This document shows positions 20,092 to 30,668 of a DNA stretch of 64,000 nucleotides, in pieces; position 1 is the first letter of the stretch; the number at the start of each line of letters is the position of its first letter. This stretch comes from Zygaena filipendulae (taxonomy: Eukaryota > Arthropoda > Insecta > Lepidoptera > Zygaenidae): positions 9,550,501 through 9,614,500 of the forward strand of contig OU015660.1 in NCBI GenBank assembly GCA_907165275.2, written 5' to 3'. A model generated the notes under the pieces. The model was not told the DNA's origin, searched no databases, and worked only from the letters and a program-made list of their open reading frames with translations. Made by a program: the position numbers and the translations under genes.

Positions 20092-23000
20092 TTAAAGATC
20101 TACTGTAAAACTTTCTTTTGAATTCAATTTTAAATTCGGGACACTGTTTCTCCTAGGTCGCTTTTTGAGTAACTCTTTCATAGATATAAGTCCAGATGCT
20201 TTTGTGTCTAACCTCGATTGGGATCGAGAAGGGTCTGTCATCGGTAAATAAGGGTATTCGGTTAGATAAGTCTGTGCATTTTTAACTATCTTCCCCTGAC
20301 CAAATTCTGTCGCATGTGAAGCAGGTATTTCGTATGAACTCAATTTGTTGTCCGATAAATTTTCCATTGACCTAAATGTTTCGAGAACTGCTTTTTTATG
20401 TGGTATACCTCTCAAACTGCCCTGGCGGCTCAATCTTCCATCCATGATATCGTTGTATAAATCATCCACGTTGAATTTTTCGGAGATCTTTACCAGTTTA
20501 CTTGATTCATTTTCTTTTTCTTGCAGCTCTTTCCAAGCTTTGGCTATATCAGAAGAGGGCACTGAATTGTATTTGATTTTTTTCTTTACTCTTCTTGGCG
20601 TACGATCCTTTTTTAGAGATTCTGTTGATTTGAAAATTAATTTTTCAGATTCATTTATATCATAGAACTTCTTTGGGACTCTTAACTCTTCTAACGACTT
20701 GAAGTATTGTTTAGCAGTCTCAAAGCGAGATTTGTGGTCCACGTTTAAAGTTTCCTCTTTACGCACTGGCTTAGGTTCAATAGTTGTTTCTGGTTTTTCT
20801 ATTATCTCCAGTTCCATGTCAGAGAGACTTAGATAAGTAGATTTCTTTCCAGATTCATCTTGCGGTCCGATAATTTCAATCTCTATGTAGTCTATGCTTG
20901 CGTCTGTATCTATACTTTTTGTATTATCTGATTCACTGCTCTTATTGTTCACCCATTGCTTCCTTCTGCGTAAAGTAGGCGTTACAGATTTACTTCCACT
21001 ATATTGATAATATGGAGGCATACTTTGGCGTTCATCTTTCTTAACATCATTTTGAATTTGGTTTGCTGGGCCTGAAAATATATAAGGACAGTTATAAATT
21101 GCAACAAATCAATAGGAGAGTCGAAAAACATGTTTCTCTTTTACATTTAATTTGTTTATACAAACCTGGTATTGAACTGCAATTAGTATTCTTCAATTGC
21201 TTTTGTGGACTCTCCAATTCTCTAAACATATTTTTTGGTTTAGATGCTAATGGTGTTTTTGATACATTTTCGTACAATGATATAAATGTCTTCACTTTGG
21301 TTTTCTGTAATTCTTCGTATGATTTATGTTTATCCAAATCGTCATCGGATGTTTTTTGTGATATTTTATTGAAAATATCCATTTCTGATTTACTAGTAGA
21401 TATTTTTTTGACTGAGTTAGGTTTTTTGTCCTCGTTACTATCATCATTGGACATGTTTTTTACGTATAACCTATTATCTTTTTGAAAGTTGTCTGTTTTT
21501 GATGCTGACATATCGTCAAAATTGAGACTGTTGACTTTTTTCTTAAAACGTGTCCTCTTATCTTCTACTGTAAAAGTTTTATTTGTTTCTATTGGTTTCA
21601 ATATTTTCCTGCGATGACTTTGTTCTGACTCTTCTGTTTGCAATTTGTGATCTTGTTTAACGTTCACATCTCTATCTTGTGATGAATTTTTACTTTCGGT
21701 ATTTATCCTTTGAAATATGTTATGTAAAGATTTGCAATTTCTTTGTTTCAACTCTTCTGTGTTTGAAATATCATGAAACAGAGTTATTCGACTGGAAACC
21801 AAACCTGTTTCAAGACTGGCATTACTCACCTCTGATGGTAAGAATTTTTCTATAGAAGTCTGTTTTCCCAAAAATGAATCTATTTTATTTAATATTTGTT
21901 TTCTAGACGTTCCGAAAAATCTCTTAGGACTCGTCTCAAATGCTTTGAAAACTTCTTCAGAAAGTTCTTGTTTAGGCAAAACTTTGTCCATGTTATCCTT
22001 TGAAGTATTGATAAGATTATCTCCAGCAAACTGTTGAGGAGATGCAGCTCTTATTAAATGTGATAATTCTTTTTCTTCTCTTTCTATCTCCAACTTATTA
22101 TCCCAATACTGCTTCCATTTTTCTACAAGTTTTGTATTATTTTGTACTTCTTCCACTTTTATTTGTGGGTACTCCTGCTGAGTTTTAGTTTCTTGTCCGA
22201 TTTCTTTTTCCAATGACTTTGATCTACTTTCATAGGTTCCACCTGAAGTTAAAAAGTTTTTTACTATTTGTCTTCCTTTTTTCCTGCTTAAAGAATCACT
22301 CTGTCGCATAGTCTTTGATGTATTACGACGTAGTTTTTGTTGTGTCTTTCTTTCTTCTTCTTCAGCAGCTTCTATTTCACGTATTTTCTCATCCCAATAT
22401 TTTTTCTTTTCTATTACAATACTGGTGTGATTATTGTCACTTAAACGTACTTCGTTGGTGGGTTGATCAATAGTTTTAAGAAATTGTTCCTTGTCTTCGC
22501 TATGGAGGATCCGACTTACTGAAACAGATTCAGTGACCTGAACCTCAGAAATCTCTCCTTCTTCAGATTTTGCACATCTTTTCACGTCTGTAATGGTATC
22601 AGACGCTGAATCGACGTGAGTATTTTTGTATTCATTGGGTTCTGTATGCTTGGTTGCAGATTTTACTTCCGTATGTGCAACAAGAATATTTTCTTGTTCA
22701 GAGAAATATTCACAATACATATCATCTAGATCTGCAAATGCCGCGGTCACTGAATCGGTTTCAGTTTTACTAGGAAGTTGACATTTAAGATTCTTTGCAC
22801 GTTTTGATTCATTTTGGTCATTTTCTTCTAATATTGGTGTAAAAATAGATTTTTTTATATCTAATTTACCGGATTTTATGTCATGATAAGATGTTGTAGG
22901 GGGATTACTTAACTCACTTAACCATATTTCCTTTTCCGCGGGACCCATATTAGCCAAGTCCGCATGCTGGAATTCATAAATAACTTGCGGGGATGACCTC

Positions 23001-26000
23001 TGTGTACTAGGAGATTCACATAATGGTGTGTGATCGTTATTGTTACTGTCAGCAGTACTGTTATTATCATCGATGCTGACGTATGCAGAATCCCAAAAGT
23101 CTTTTTTCCTTACAAAATTATCTTGCTCTAGCTCCGATTTAACGTTGTATGTATCTAGATTTCCTATATTGCTTCTATTTTCTTGTATTTTAATTTCTGA
23201 AGGCTTAAATTCTAACGTTTGCTGATTCGATATGAGTGTTGAGGTATTTGTATTTTTATTATTGTCACGTTCATTATTTTTTATCGTGTATTCATCAGCA
23301 AAAGTTTTGTCATTAATTATAAATGATCCCATATTTGGCTCTGGAGATGAAGCTTTAATAATTGGGGGCAAAGAAACTGGCGCTCCTATGATAAAATCAG
23401 TTACTGCTAACTTTTCCTCTTTTTCAAATGATTCGTATTGTGGGGTTGTGAGAAAAGGATTTGTTGGTTTATTCTTTAAAATTTCTTCAGCAGTGTTGTT
23501 AGATTGCACGTAAACAGAATCATCACGATTTTTGACTTCGCCGGTTATTATTTTTAATATTGGAGTTTTTGGTCGATCTAAGCTAATAATGTCTGGTTCA
23601 ATGAAAGGATTATTTTTAACAGGCGATGGTGTGTGACTATCTTTTTCGATAAATATTTTGACTAAGTTATTATCAGTCTCCTCATTTTGAGAATTGTTCG
23701 TTTCGTATTCTGTTTTCACAAACGAACCTAAATCTTTTTCCATTGAATAACTTGATTCGTACGTTGTATTGGAAAGAAAAGGGTTACTTGACTGGTGAAC
23801 ACCTCTATCTAATGAGGTTAACTCATCGTATTCAATCTCTTGTGGTTTCAAAATTTTTATATCTTCGTTTTCATCTAAGATCTTATCCTTATGTACATTT
23901 ATCATGGTTTTCGTTTCATTGTTTACTTCGTTTTCGTTAATATATTTAGATTTTTCTGTACATAGTGACACTGAGATATTCTCTGGTGTGATCAACTTCT
24001 TTTTTTGTGCAAAAAATGGATTTTTTGTAATTTCAACTAAGGTCGAATTAACCACATCGGGGATTCCTTGTTTCCTTTTAGGTTTCAAGGGAAATTTGTC
24101 TTTATTTAATTTGCTCATTCTTTTTTCTTTAACTGCATCACAAAATAAATTACATACCCGTTTCATTATCAAAATATTATTTGCTGTTTTTCTTAACTTT
24201 CCGTGTTCGCAGGTTTTTAAGTTCTCGTTATCAAATTGTCCTTCACTTCCGCAATTGATTTTTTTACTCGACATCAACTGTTTTGCTTCCTCTTCGCTTA
24301 TTTTTTCAAGACTACCATCTTCTTTCAACAACATTTTTTCTGTTACAAAATCCACTATTCGAAGTACTACTTTCTTGTCATTGTTAACATCAACTATATC
24401 TATTTCTTCACCGTCTTCTAATCTAAAACTTTCTTTTTCCAGCTCATCGATTATATTCACTGAAGCTTTTAAAGTAAACGGTGAACCAACAATATTTTGA
24501 CCTTGACTAGTTATTGATATTTCATAGTTCCCTTCATACTTAACAATGTAGCCAATCCTCACATGGTCTTGTAACGTATTTACTTCAATATCGATATCGT
24601 ATTTAGCTTTAGGAATGAAGTACGTTTTGTTCATGTCGTTCCTTCCGTAAGCTCTTAAATAAGTAGCTCCTTGAGTAAGTGGCAAAGCGTTATGGGTGTA
24701 AGTTCCTCCTGATTTTAAGCCTAGCAGCGTTTGGCGAATCATTTGTGCTTTACCAAGTATAGGTGGCAACACGGTAATGCCATAAGTATCTTTTGGACCT
24801 CTGATTAAAACCGTCACTTCTCCTGGATCCATGCATTGTTGAGCAGTGGGATATATTTTGAAATACATCCTATTATGCAGTTGGGCTACTGTTAGGCCTG
24901 TACCTCTTGCTACGTAGTCAAACGTAAATTGGGTTATTTCTGTCGTAGATTTTCGGCGTATTGGCTTGACGTAAGGAGGTGGTAATTTGGATAAACTCTG
25001 ACGTATGCAGTCTAAATAATTTAACAGCTTCCACTCTTGGTGTTTGCTCAATGAGTCGTCCGACTCCAGTTCTTGCCTGGAGAAGACCTGAAAGTAAGAA
25101 AAAAAAAACTACAAAATCTCGGATGCTTGATATAATTAGTAGAGCTTGTCTAAACTAAAATGACGCGCTCATCTAGCACATCTAAAACTGCTTATTGAGT
25201 AGCGGGGCGTGTCATTTTAGTTTAGATAAGCTATATCTATTATGAATAAATATTTTTTTTTGTTAATTTTATCCTTTAAACTGTATAAAATAAGCAAATG
25301 AATGAATAATAATTGAATCAACATTCTTTTTGTTGTGTTCGTAATTTTCAAAACAACGTTTGTATTAATGAAAATTAGGAGTTCCTGTGCGAATTCTGAA
25401 ACTGACGAGGATGAAACTGCGGGACAGTTGCAGCTAGTATGAAATATAATTGTGACATATTTAATCGGTATGGTATCGGTATTGTACTACCGGTAACAAA
25501 CGTTCAAAAGATCTATACAGAGGCCTGAAGTTTTCTCGCGTTCTAGCAAGATTCTCGCGTGAATTTGGAGCGGGCTTGAGTCAAGTTGACAATCTTTAAT
25601 CGTAGGCAATCGCTATAGACATGATGACGTTAAAGCAGTTATTACACTACTTCCAACTTGACTTCCAATTTAGGAATCTAAATCGGATAGATAAATTGTA
25701 CCTTAAATCGACTATTCTAGGGTAAATTTTAATGTAGTGTGATCGCTCGCTCTCTCTCTCACCCACTGATCCTAAATTGGAATCATCTTAGAAACTTCGA
25801 TTAAACCTTCCGATTTCCTAGATTGGTGTCTGCCAAATTGCAAAGTCTAATAAGCGCTTAGCGACTAAAGATTGTCAACTTGGCTAAGGCAAGGATACTA
25901 ACTGGCTCAACACCAAGATAGTTGTCCGCGATGGACTGCGCATGTTTCAAAGAGAGCCGCGTCGGTGGGTGTCCTGCGCACGCGCCGGGCATCGCTGAAT

Positions 26001-26120
26001 CCAGCACACTGCAGAGTATCCATCCATGGTGCCACACCGTCTCCAAACTGTCCACTCGTACAACAGCAGCCTCCTCGAGCCATTTCAGCGTGGATACTTT
26101 TTGTTCGTTATTGGAGATAA
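20092..26120 (-). CDS. Filamin-like protein: one CH domain, one filamin Ig repeat, long NPF-containing tail (core exons)
   Basis: Three exons, read right to left: 26120-25903, 25087-21166 and 21071-20092, with matching phases. The first encodes most of a calponin-homology domain (STLKWLEEA, HHGWILCSVLDSAMPG, HAQSIADNYLGVEP), continued in the second by LLNYLDCIRQSL. Next comes a filamin/ABP280-type Ig repeat (roughly residues 250-402 in the full model) opening ARGTGLTV and closing GNYEISI..GSPFTLKA, with an insertion of about 50 residues. About 1400 residues of charged, low-complexity tail follow. They carry four NPF motifs (near 546, 625, 683, 733), three K-rich (Y/F)WD motifs (near 851, 1085, 1182) and coiled-coil-like EEEER stretches. 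CH and filamin repeats point to actin binding, and NPF motifs to EH-domain endocytic partners (family knowledge). There is no start codon in these exons, so more 5' exons are needed. I do not recognise a named orthologue. It is not a classical filamin, which has two CH domains and many repeats. Confidence 0.85.
25143..25232. repeat. 90-bp foldback in an intron of the filamin-like gene
   Basis: Left AGCTTGTCTAAACTAAAATG and right CATTTTAGTTTAGATAAGCT pair over about 27 bp, with a short centre. Lies between the CH exon and the large exon. Confidence 0.7.
25582..25882. mobile_element. 301-bp MITE-like element abutting the CH-exon donor
   Basis: Ends CAAGTTGACAATCTTTAATC and GACTAAAGATTGTCAACTTG are inverted with one mismatch. 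The interior (TTATTACAC, CTCGCTCTCTCTCTC, CCTAAATTGGA) resembles the copy at 7523-7751. The right edge lies 18 nt from the splice donor of the exon ending at 25903. Confidence 0.75.
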
Positions 26121-26726
26121 CTGAAAATCAAACCAGAACCAGCTTTAGACGGACACAATGCGCACACTGCTTTAAATGGTTTATTTTTGCATTGAAAAAA
26201 CAAGAACCAACTATAAAAGTTATACGTTATTGTATAACGTGAGAATTTAACCCATAACCTTTGGTCTTATGAGGCAGCTTCCGTAAAATGTTGATTTTTA
26301 TTTCCCGGTTTCAAAAAAGAACAATCTAAATTTATCTGCATTTAATAAAATAAGTTATCACAATGCTTACGACTGTTTAGTTAGCAAGCAGGTACCTACG
26401 CAAAAGGTTGATCCAATTTTGCCTTCATATTTCTAGGGAGACTAGAAAGGAACAGGGAGTAAAATAACTTTATGGTTATTTTACCTACTCCCCGAATGAT
26501 TGCACCATTTAATGATAAATTACATGACTTGATTTTTTTCCTTCTTCTGTGCATTGCATTTTTTTAAATTGGATTGACTCGATCTATTTTACTATAAATA
26601 CTTATTGTTTACCGTTATGTGTCTACTTATATCTCTAAAGTTTTGTGAAGTTGAAGGTGAGTAAAATTATGCGGGTTACGTTAAACTGTCAGGTTACCTA
26701 CGTACAAAATTTGAAAAATTTACCTA

Positions 26727-27022
26727 AGCCTATTTTGGCTATTTGACTAAATTTTTATTTTTAGTCCGTCCTGTAGTTTCTAAATAAATATTAGACACGT
26801 GTTTTTTCTTTTTTTACGTAACCAAAAAATAACGGAGATACGTTGAGTCGAAATGTCGCTCGACGTCACAAGCAGGTGCGGTTTTTACCTGCATACCACG
26901 TTACGAGCTCCCACTCCCAAACTTTAACGCGCTTTATTTATGTATATTTCCTACGTGTCTATTATTTTTTTATTATCTAACTGACGGACTAAATAGAATT
27001 TAGAAAAAATTGAATCTAGCCT
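26727..27022. mobile_element. TGACGTCA-bearing TIR element, copy 2 (GGCTATTTGACTA subfamily)
   Basis: Left TTTTGGCTATTTGACTAAAT and right ATTGAATCTAGCCTA are remnants of inverted ends. Inner AGTCCGTC and GACGGACTAAA, plus ACACGTGTTTTTTC and CTTTAACGCGCTTTA, identify the family. One internal palindrome is reduced to CGACGTCAC. Confidence 0.7.
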
Positions 27023-27263
27023 ATTCAGTTTATGGTTGCAACACATACTTACCATAAACACGAAGATTCACTTGGTGTTTCACCAGGTATTGTTTAACTA
27101 ACGGTTTGCGTAATTAAATAACAGATTAAGGTTAATTAATTCAAGAGTGAAATAAAAAAAATATAACAGCACTATTCCGCCTTTGTACGGAAGATACGTG
27201 TACCTTACCTACTCTTACATTAACGGGATTGCTGGAACAAATATGGCATTTATTACTTCTATA

Positions 27264-27629
27264 CTAATATTATAAAGAGGAAAGATTTGATTTTTGTTTG
27301 TTTGTTTGTTACGCTTTAACTCAAAAACTACTAGACCGATTTCCAAAATTCTTTCAGCATCAGGAAGCTATGTTAATTATCCCTGAGTAACAGGCTATAT
27401 TGAAATCTGGAATTCCCGCGGGTAAAACCTTAAAAGATAACCTTAAAAGAAGTCATCCACGTGAAGGTTTGAGAAGGAGCTCATATACATATTAGCTACC
27501 GCTCAATCTCCTTTTGTATACTATACGTTTTAGGGGTACAGAGGAGGACATAGGGTACTCTTTGTTCCGGAATTGGCCCGGGAACTCCGGAATTAAAGCG
27601 GGCGAAACTGCGAGAAACAGCTAGTAATA
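27264..27629 (+). repeat. CCCGCGGG-type interspersed repeat, two copies or one with insertion
   Basis: Starts ATACTAATATTATAAAGAGG, has CCCGCGGGTAAAACC in the middle and a second end GGAATTAAAGCGGGCGAAAC with AACAGCTAGTAATA. Confidence 0.7.
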
Positions 27630-27988
27630 CTTACCTACTATAAAAGCACATTAGGTAATAATTTTATTGCAAAATGATACATATAATAATATCGCGTAAT
27701 ATAAGTTGAGTACATCATTAAAACACTTGTTTACTAACGCAATTTGGTGATTGTTAAACACATTTTATATGATGATAATAATATAATAATTAGCTGTTCC
27801 CTGCGCGTGACTAAATTTAGTGATTTCGACGAGAATACGGATATTGGAGAGAAACTTCTTTGGATACGGTACCTAGCTAAAAAAATTATAACACGATAAA
27901 GTTATGGTGTACCTATTCATAGGGTACTTTTTTCCGGAATTTCCGCGGGAACTCCGAATTTCCCGCAGGTAAAACCACGCGGGAACAG

Positions 27989-28452
27989 CTATCTCTGGAT
28001 CTACTGAACCAATTTTGAAAATTCTTTCACTTACAGGAAGCTACAGTGATCATGGGTGACATAGGGTACTTTCTATCGTGGAATTCCCGCGGGAACTCCG
28101 GAGTTTGTGAGTTCGTGTGTTTGTGAGATTGTAGGAGTGATCTCTGGATCTACTGAACCGATTTTAAAAATTCTTTCACTTATAGGAAGCTACAGTGACT
28201 ACAGTGATCCTGAGTGACGTAAGATACTTTTTATTTCGGAATTCCCGCGGGAACTTCGAAGATTGTGAGTTTGTGATGTTTCACAATCTTCGAAGATTGT
28301 GAAAAATCTGATTCTAAAAATTCTTTCACATTTAAAAAGCTGCAGTGATCCTAAGTGACATACTTTTTATCCCGGGATTCCCGCGAGAACTCCGGAGTCT
28401 GTGAGGTTATAATCTCTGGATCTACTCAACCGATTTTGAAAATTCTTTCACT
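27989..28452 (+). repeat. Tandem array of the CCCGCGGG-type repeat, left part (interrupted by the LTR element)
   Basis: Units of about 130-150 bp start ATCTCTGGATCTACTGAACC, contain AAAATTCTTTCACTTATAGG and GAATTCCCGCGGGAACTCCG, and end with GTGAG-rich spacers. Units lie at about 27989-28138, 28139-28279 and 28280-28410. The fourth starts at 28411, is cut at 28452 by the retrotransposon and resumes at 34201. Confidence 0.75.
28449..28452 (+). other. Target-site duplication CACT, left copy
   Basis: CACT directly before the 5' LTR, repeated at 34197-34200 directly after the 3' LTR. Joining the flanks recreates TTCACTTATAGGAAGC, as seen in the neighbouring array units. Confidence 0.9.
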
Positions 28453-28770
28453 TGTGGCGAATCGGAACGCACCCGCCCGGACCGTAAAAAAAAAACCAAC
28501 TTGAGTTGCCTGGCGCTACAAACTCTAGTTAATTTGTGCGAACTACTTAGAGATACTATATTACGCGATTCTGTAGACGGTACCTAGTGTTATGCAAAAA
28601 GTTACTTTAAATTATACTTTAATATAATTTCTAAGACTTCTGGAGAATATAGAGTTTATCAAGAACATCAATGATTTTTGAGTTCCTCACGACATCCCGC
28701 AACCCTTCCAAACACGGGAGAGAAACAGCGAGGCACCACGGCCGACGCTGCAGACCGCTCCTTTCCCAAA
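28453..28770 (+). repeat. 5' LTR
   Basis: Starts TGTGGCGAATCGG and ends CTTTCCCAAA; 318 bp. No difference from the 3' LTR was seen on reading, including the run of ten A. The 3' end is AAA rather than the usual CA. Confidence 0.95.
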
Positions 28771-28790
28771 TTGGTGACCCTTTGGACGTG
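28771..28790 (+). other. Primer-binding site
   Basis: TGGTGACCC starts one base after the 5' LTR (28772). TGG is complementary to the CCA end of a tRNA, and CsRn1-clade elements are known to use tRNA-Trp with a similar TGGTGACCCC site. The match breaks after nine bases. Confidence 0.65.
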
Positions 28791-29792
28791 TGAGAAAATT
28801 GCGACGGCCATCGTGAAGCACCCTGCATCGGCTTTCAACAGCCACCATACATCCTGGGTGTCCCGCAGCCGCCGACACGCATCACGGCCGAATGCGAGAG
28901 CCGCTAGACACCGGCAGATCACCTGCCCGCTATCGTCGCGGCATCAATCTCCGCTACATACTCAGCCGTGAAATTGGTGACAGTGTTGTGATTACATATT
29001 ATGAAAGCGCTGTAGGTATACAATGCATAATTAAAATAATTCAGTGAATAGTCTGGAACTACTCAGCGTGGTATATGTTTGGACTGCTGGCATGCCATGA
29101 TTCTTACCAATACCACACAACAACATTCTAGTTCATTTCCCAGTTAATACAAGTACTGTTTTATTATTTTCTTGTCTCCGCTCTCTGAATATTCTATTGG
29201 TTGCAGTACATATTATGGTGTGTCATACTAATTTAACATTTTTTGGCCATTCTGGTATGTTATAACATTATTTAACATAAATATTAATGCCAATTATCAC
29301 TAATCTAATAACCAACCTGCGCATAATCAAGTAAAACCTGAGGTTGTCCGATTTCAATTGCTTGTGAATGCCAATTTTGTTTTTGTGTATTAAGTTAAAT
29401 GTTGCATTGTTTTGTTTGTAGATTATTATATTATTATAGGTAATTCATAAGCTATACCTATACTCATAACTAATATTTTCAATATTTTAATAACATTCTT
29501 ACTGTTTTTTTTCAAACATCTTGCTGTCTTTGAAAACTTAATTTTCATTACTGTGTATGCATGTGTAACCTTATTGAAATTTTGATCTCTTATTATTGTT
29601 TGCCTAGTATCTACTTACCTACAATATTGATTTTGGAAGGATCACACAATTTTTTTTTCCTTTTTTTTTTGTAATACTTATAGCTTTCAACATATTGTAT
29701 TACTCATATAGTTTCTTTTGATCTGTGGCTGGTATTTGCTGGTGTTGTGTCTATCCTATGCTTGCCTATTTATTAAAATATACTTTATAACA
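28791..29792 (+). other. Retrotransposon leader between primer site and gag
   Basis: About 1 kb, first GC-rich then AT-rich, with no open frame that looks coding. The first gag ATG is at 29793. An in-frame TTG-initiated extension upstream is not needed. Confidence 0.7.
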
Positions 29793-30668
29793 ATGAGTGA
29801 CGAACTACAAGCCCGCTTAGCTACTCTTGAGGCTGAAAATGTTGCTCTACGAGCCCTGAAAGGAAACAGTGATGCACAGCCTAGCAAAGCTGAACCAATG
29901 GTTTGCCGAGTCGCTGTCAAGCTTCCGCCCTTGTGGCCCGATAGGGTTACGGTGTGGTTTGCTCAAGCTGAAGCTCAATTTCATTTGGCAGGTATTACCA
30001 CAGACGACACCATGTACAGTCACGTCCTCAGCCAAATTGACCACAACGTAGCAGGTGAAATCGAAGACATTGTCATCAACCCTCCCGCCGTAGGTAAATA
30101 CCAGAAGCTAAAGGAGACATTGATCCGTCGTTTCTCAACATCTGAGGAGCAACGGGTCAGGCGACTTTTAAGCGACGAGGAGCTTGGGGACAGGAAACCG
30201 TCCCAGTTCCTACGCCATCTTCGCTCACTCGCTGGACCAACGCTTTCTGATGACAACATTCTTCGTCAGTTATGGCTTCGCAGATTGCCTCAGCATGTTC
30301 AGGGTATCCTTGCTGCCCAAGCGGACCTCAGCCTGGATCGTATTGCGGATATCGCCGACAAAATTATTGAGGCTCAACCAGGCCCTGCTAACGTTTGCGC
30401 GGCCTCAGCCCCTCCACTCGCCACGATGATGGAGCGCATTGAAGAATTGAGCAGACAGGTGGCCGCCCTGTCTACTGCGGTTTCTAGTAATCCTAGCCGA
30501 TCTCGATCTCGGTCCCGCACCCCATCCAAGGGTGGTCGGTCCTCGCATAGCAAAACTCCCGACCGTGCTGCCAAATGCTGCTGGTATCATAGGAAATTTG
30601 GTCCCAAAGCAACTAAATGCATCTCTCCTTGCAAGTGGCAGTCGGAAAACCCCGCGAGCAGTCAGTAG
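29793..30668 (+). CDS. gag: gag polyprotein (Ty3/gypsy, CsRn1-type CHCC)
   Basis: 291 residues starting [20 protein letters not shown] with a short coiled-coil-like lead. The capsid region begins around [20 protein letters not shown], a form typical of CsRn1/Kamikaze-type gags, and continues with the [14 protein letters not shown] and [17 protein letters not shown] blocks. Near the end come an [20 protein letters not shown] basic stretch and the zinc motif C263-x2-H266-x9-C276-x3-C280. The product forms the particle and binds RNA (family knowledge). It ends at TAG 30666-30668 and overlaps pol, which is in the -1 frame. Confidence 0.93.
   Translation: MSDELQARLATLEAENVALRALKGNSDAQPSKAEPMVCRVAVKLPPLWPDRVTVWFAQAEAQFHLAGITTDDTMYSHVLSQIDHNVAGEIEDIVINPPAVGKYQKLKETLIRRFSTSEEQRVRRLLSDEELGDRKPSQFLRHLRSLAGPTLSDDNILRQLWLRRLPQHVQGILAAQADLSLDRIADIADKIIEAQPGPANVCAASAPPLATMMERIEELSRQVAALSTAVSSNPSRSRSRSRTPSKGGRSSHSKTPDRAAKCCWYHRKFGPKATKCISPCKWQSENPASSQ

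Noticed and set aside
23904..24500. 198-codon plus-strand open frame over the large filamin-like exon
   Set aside because: It is the antisense shadow of a clearly coding minus-strand exon (CH/filamin gene); no domain, Ser/Phe-rich composition expected from the complement.
28678..28971. 97-codon frame at the 5' LTR
   Set aside because: Spans LTR, primer-binding site and leader; a by-product of GC-rich non-coding retrotransposon sequence.
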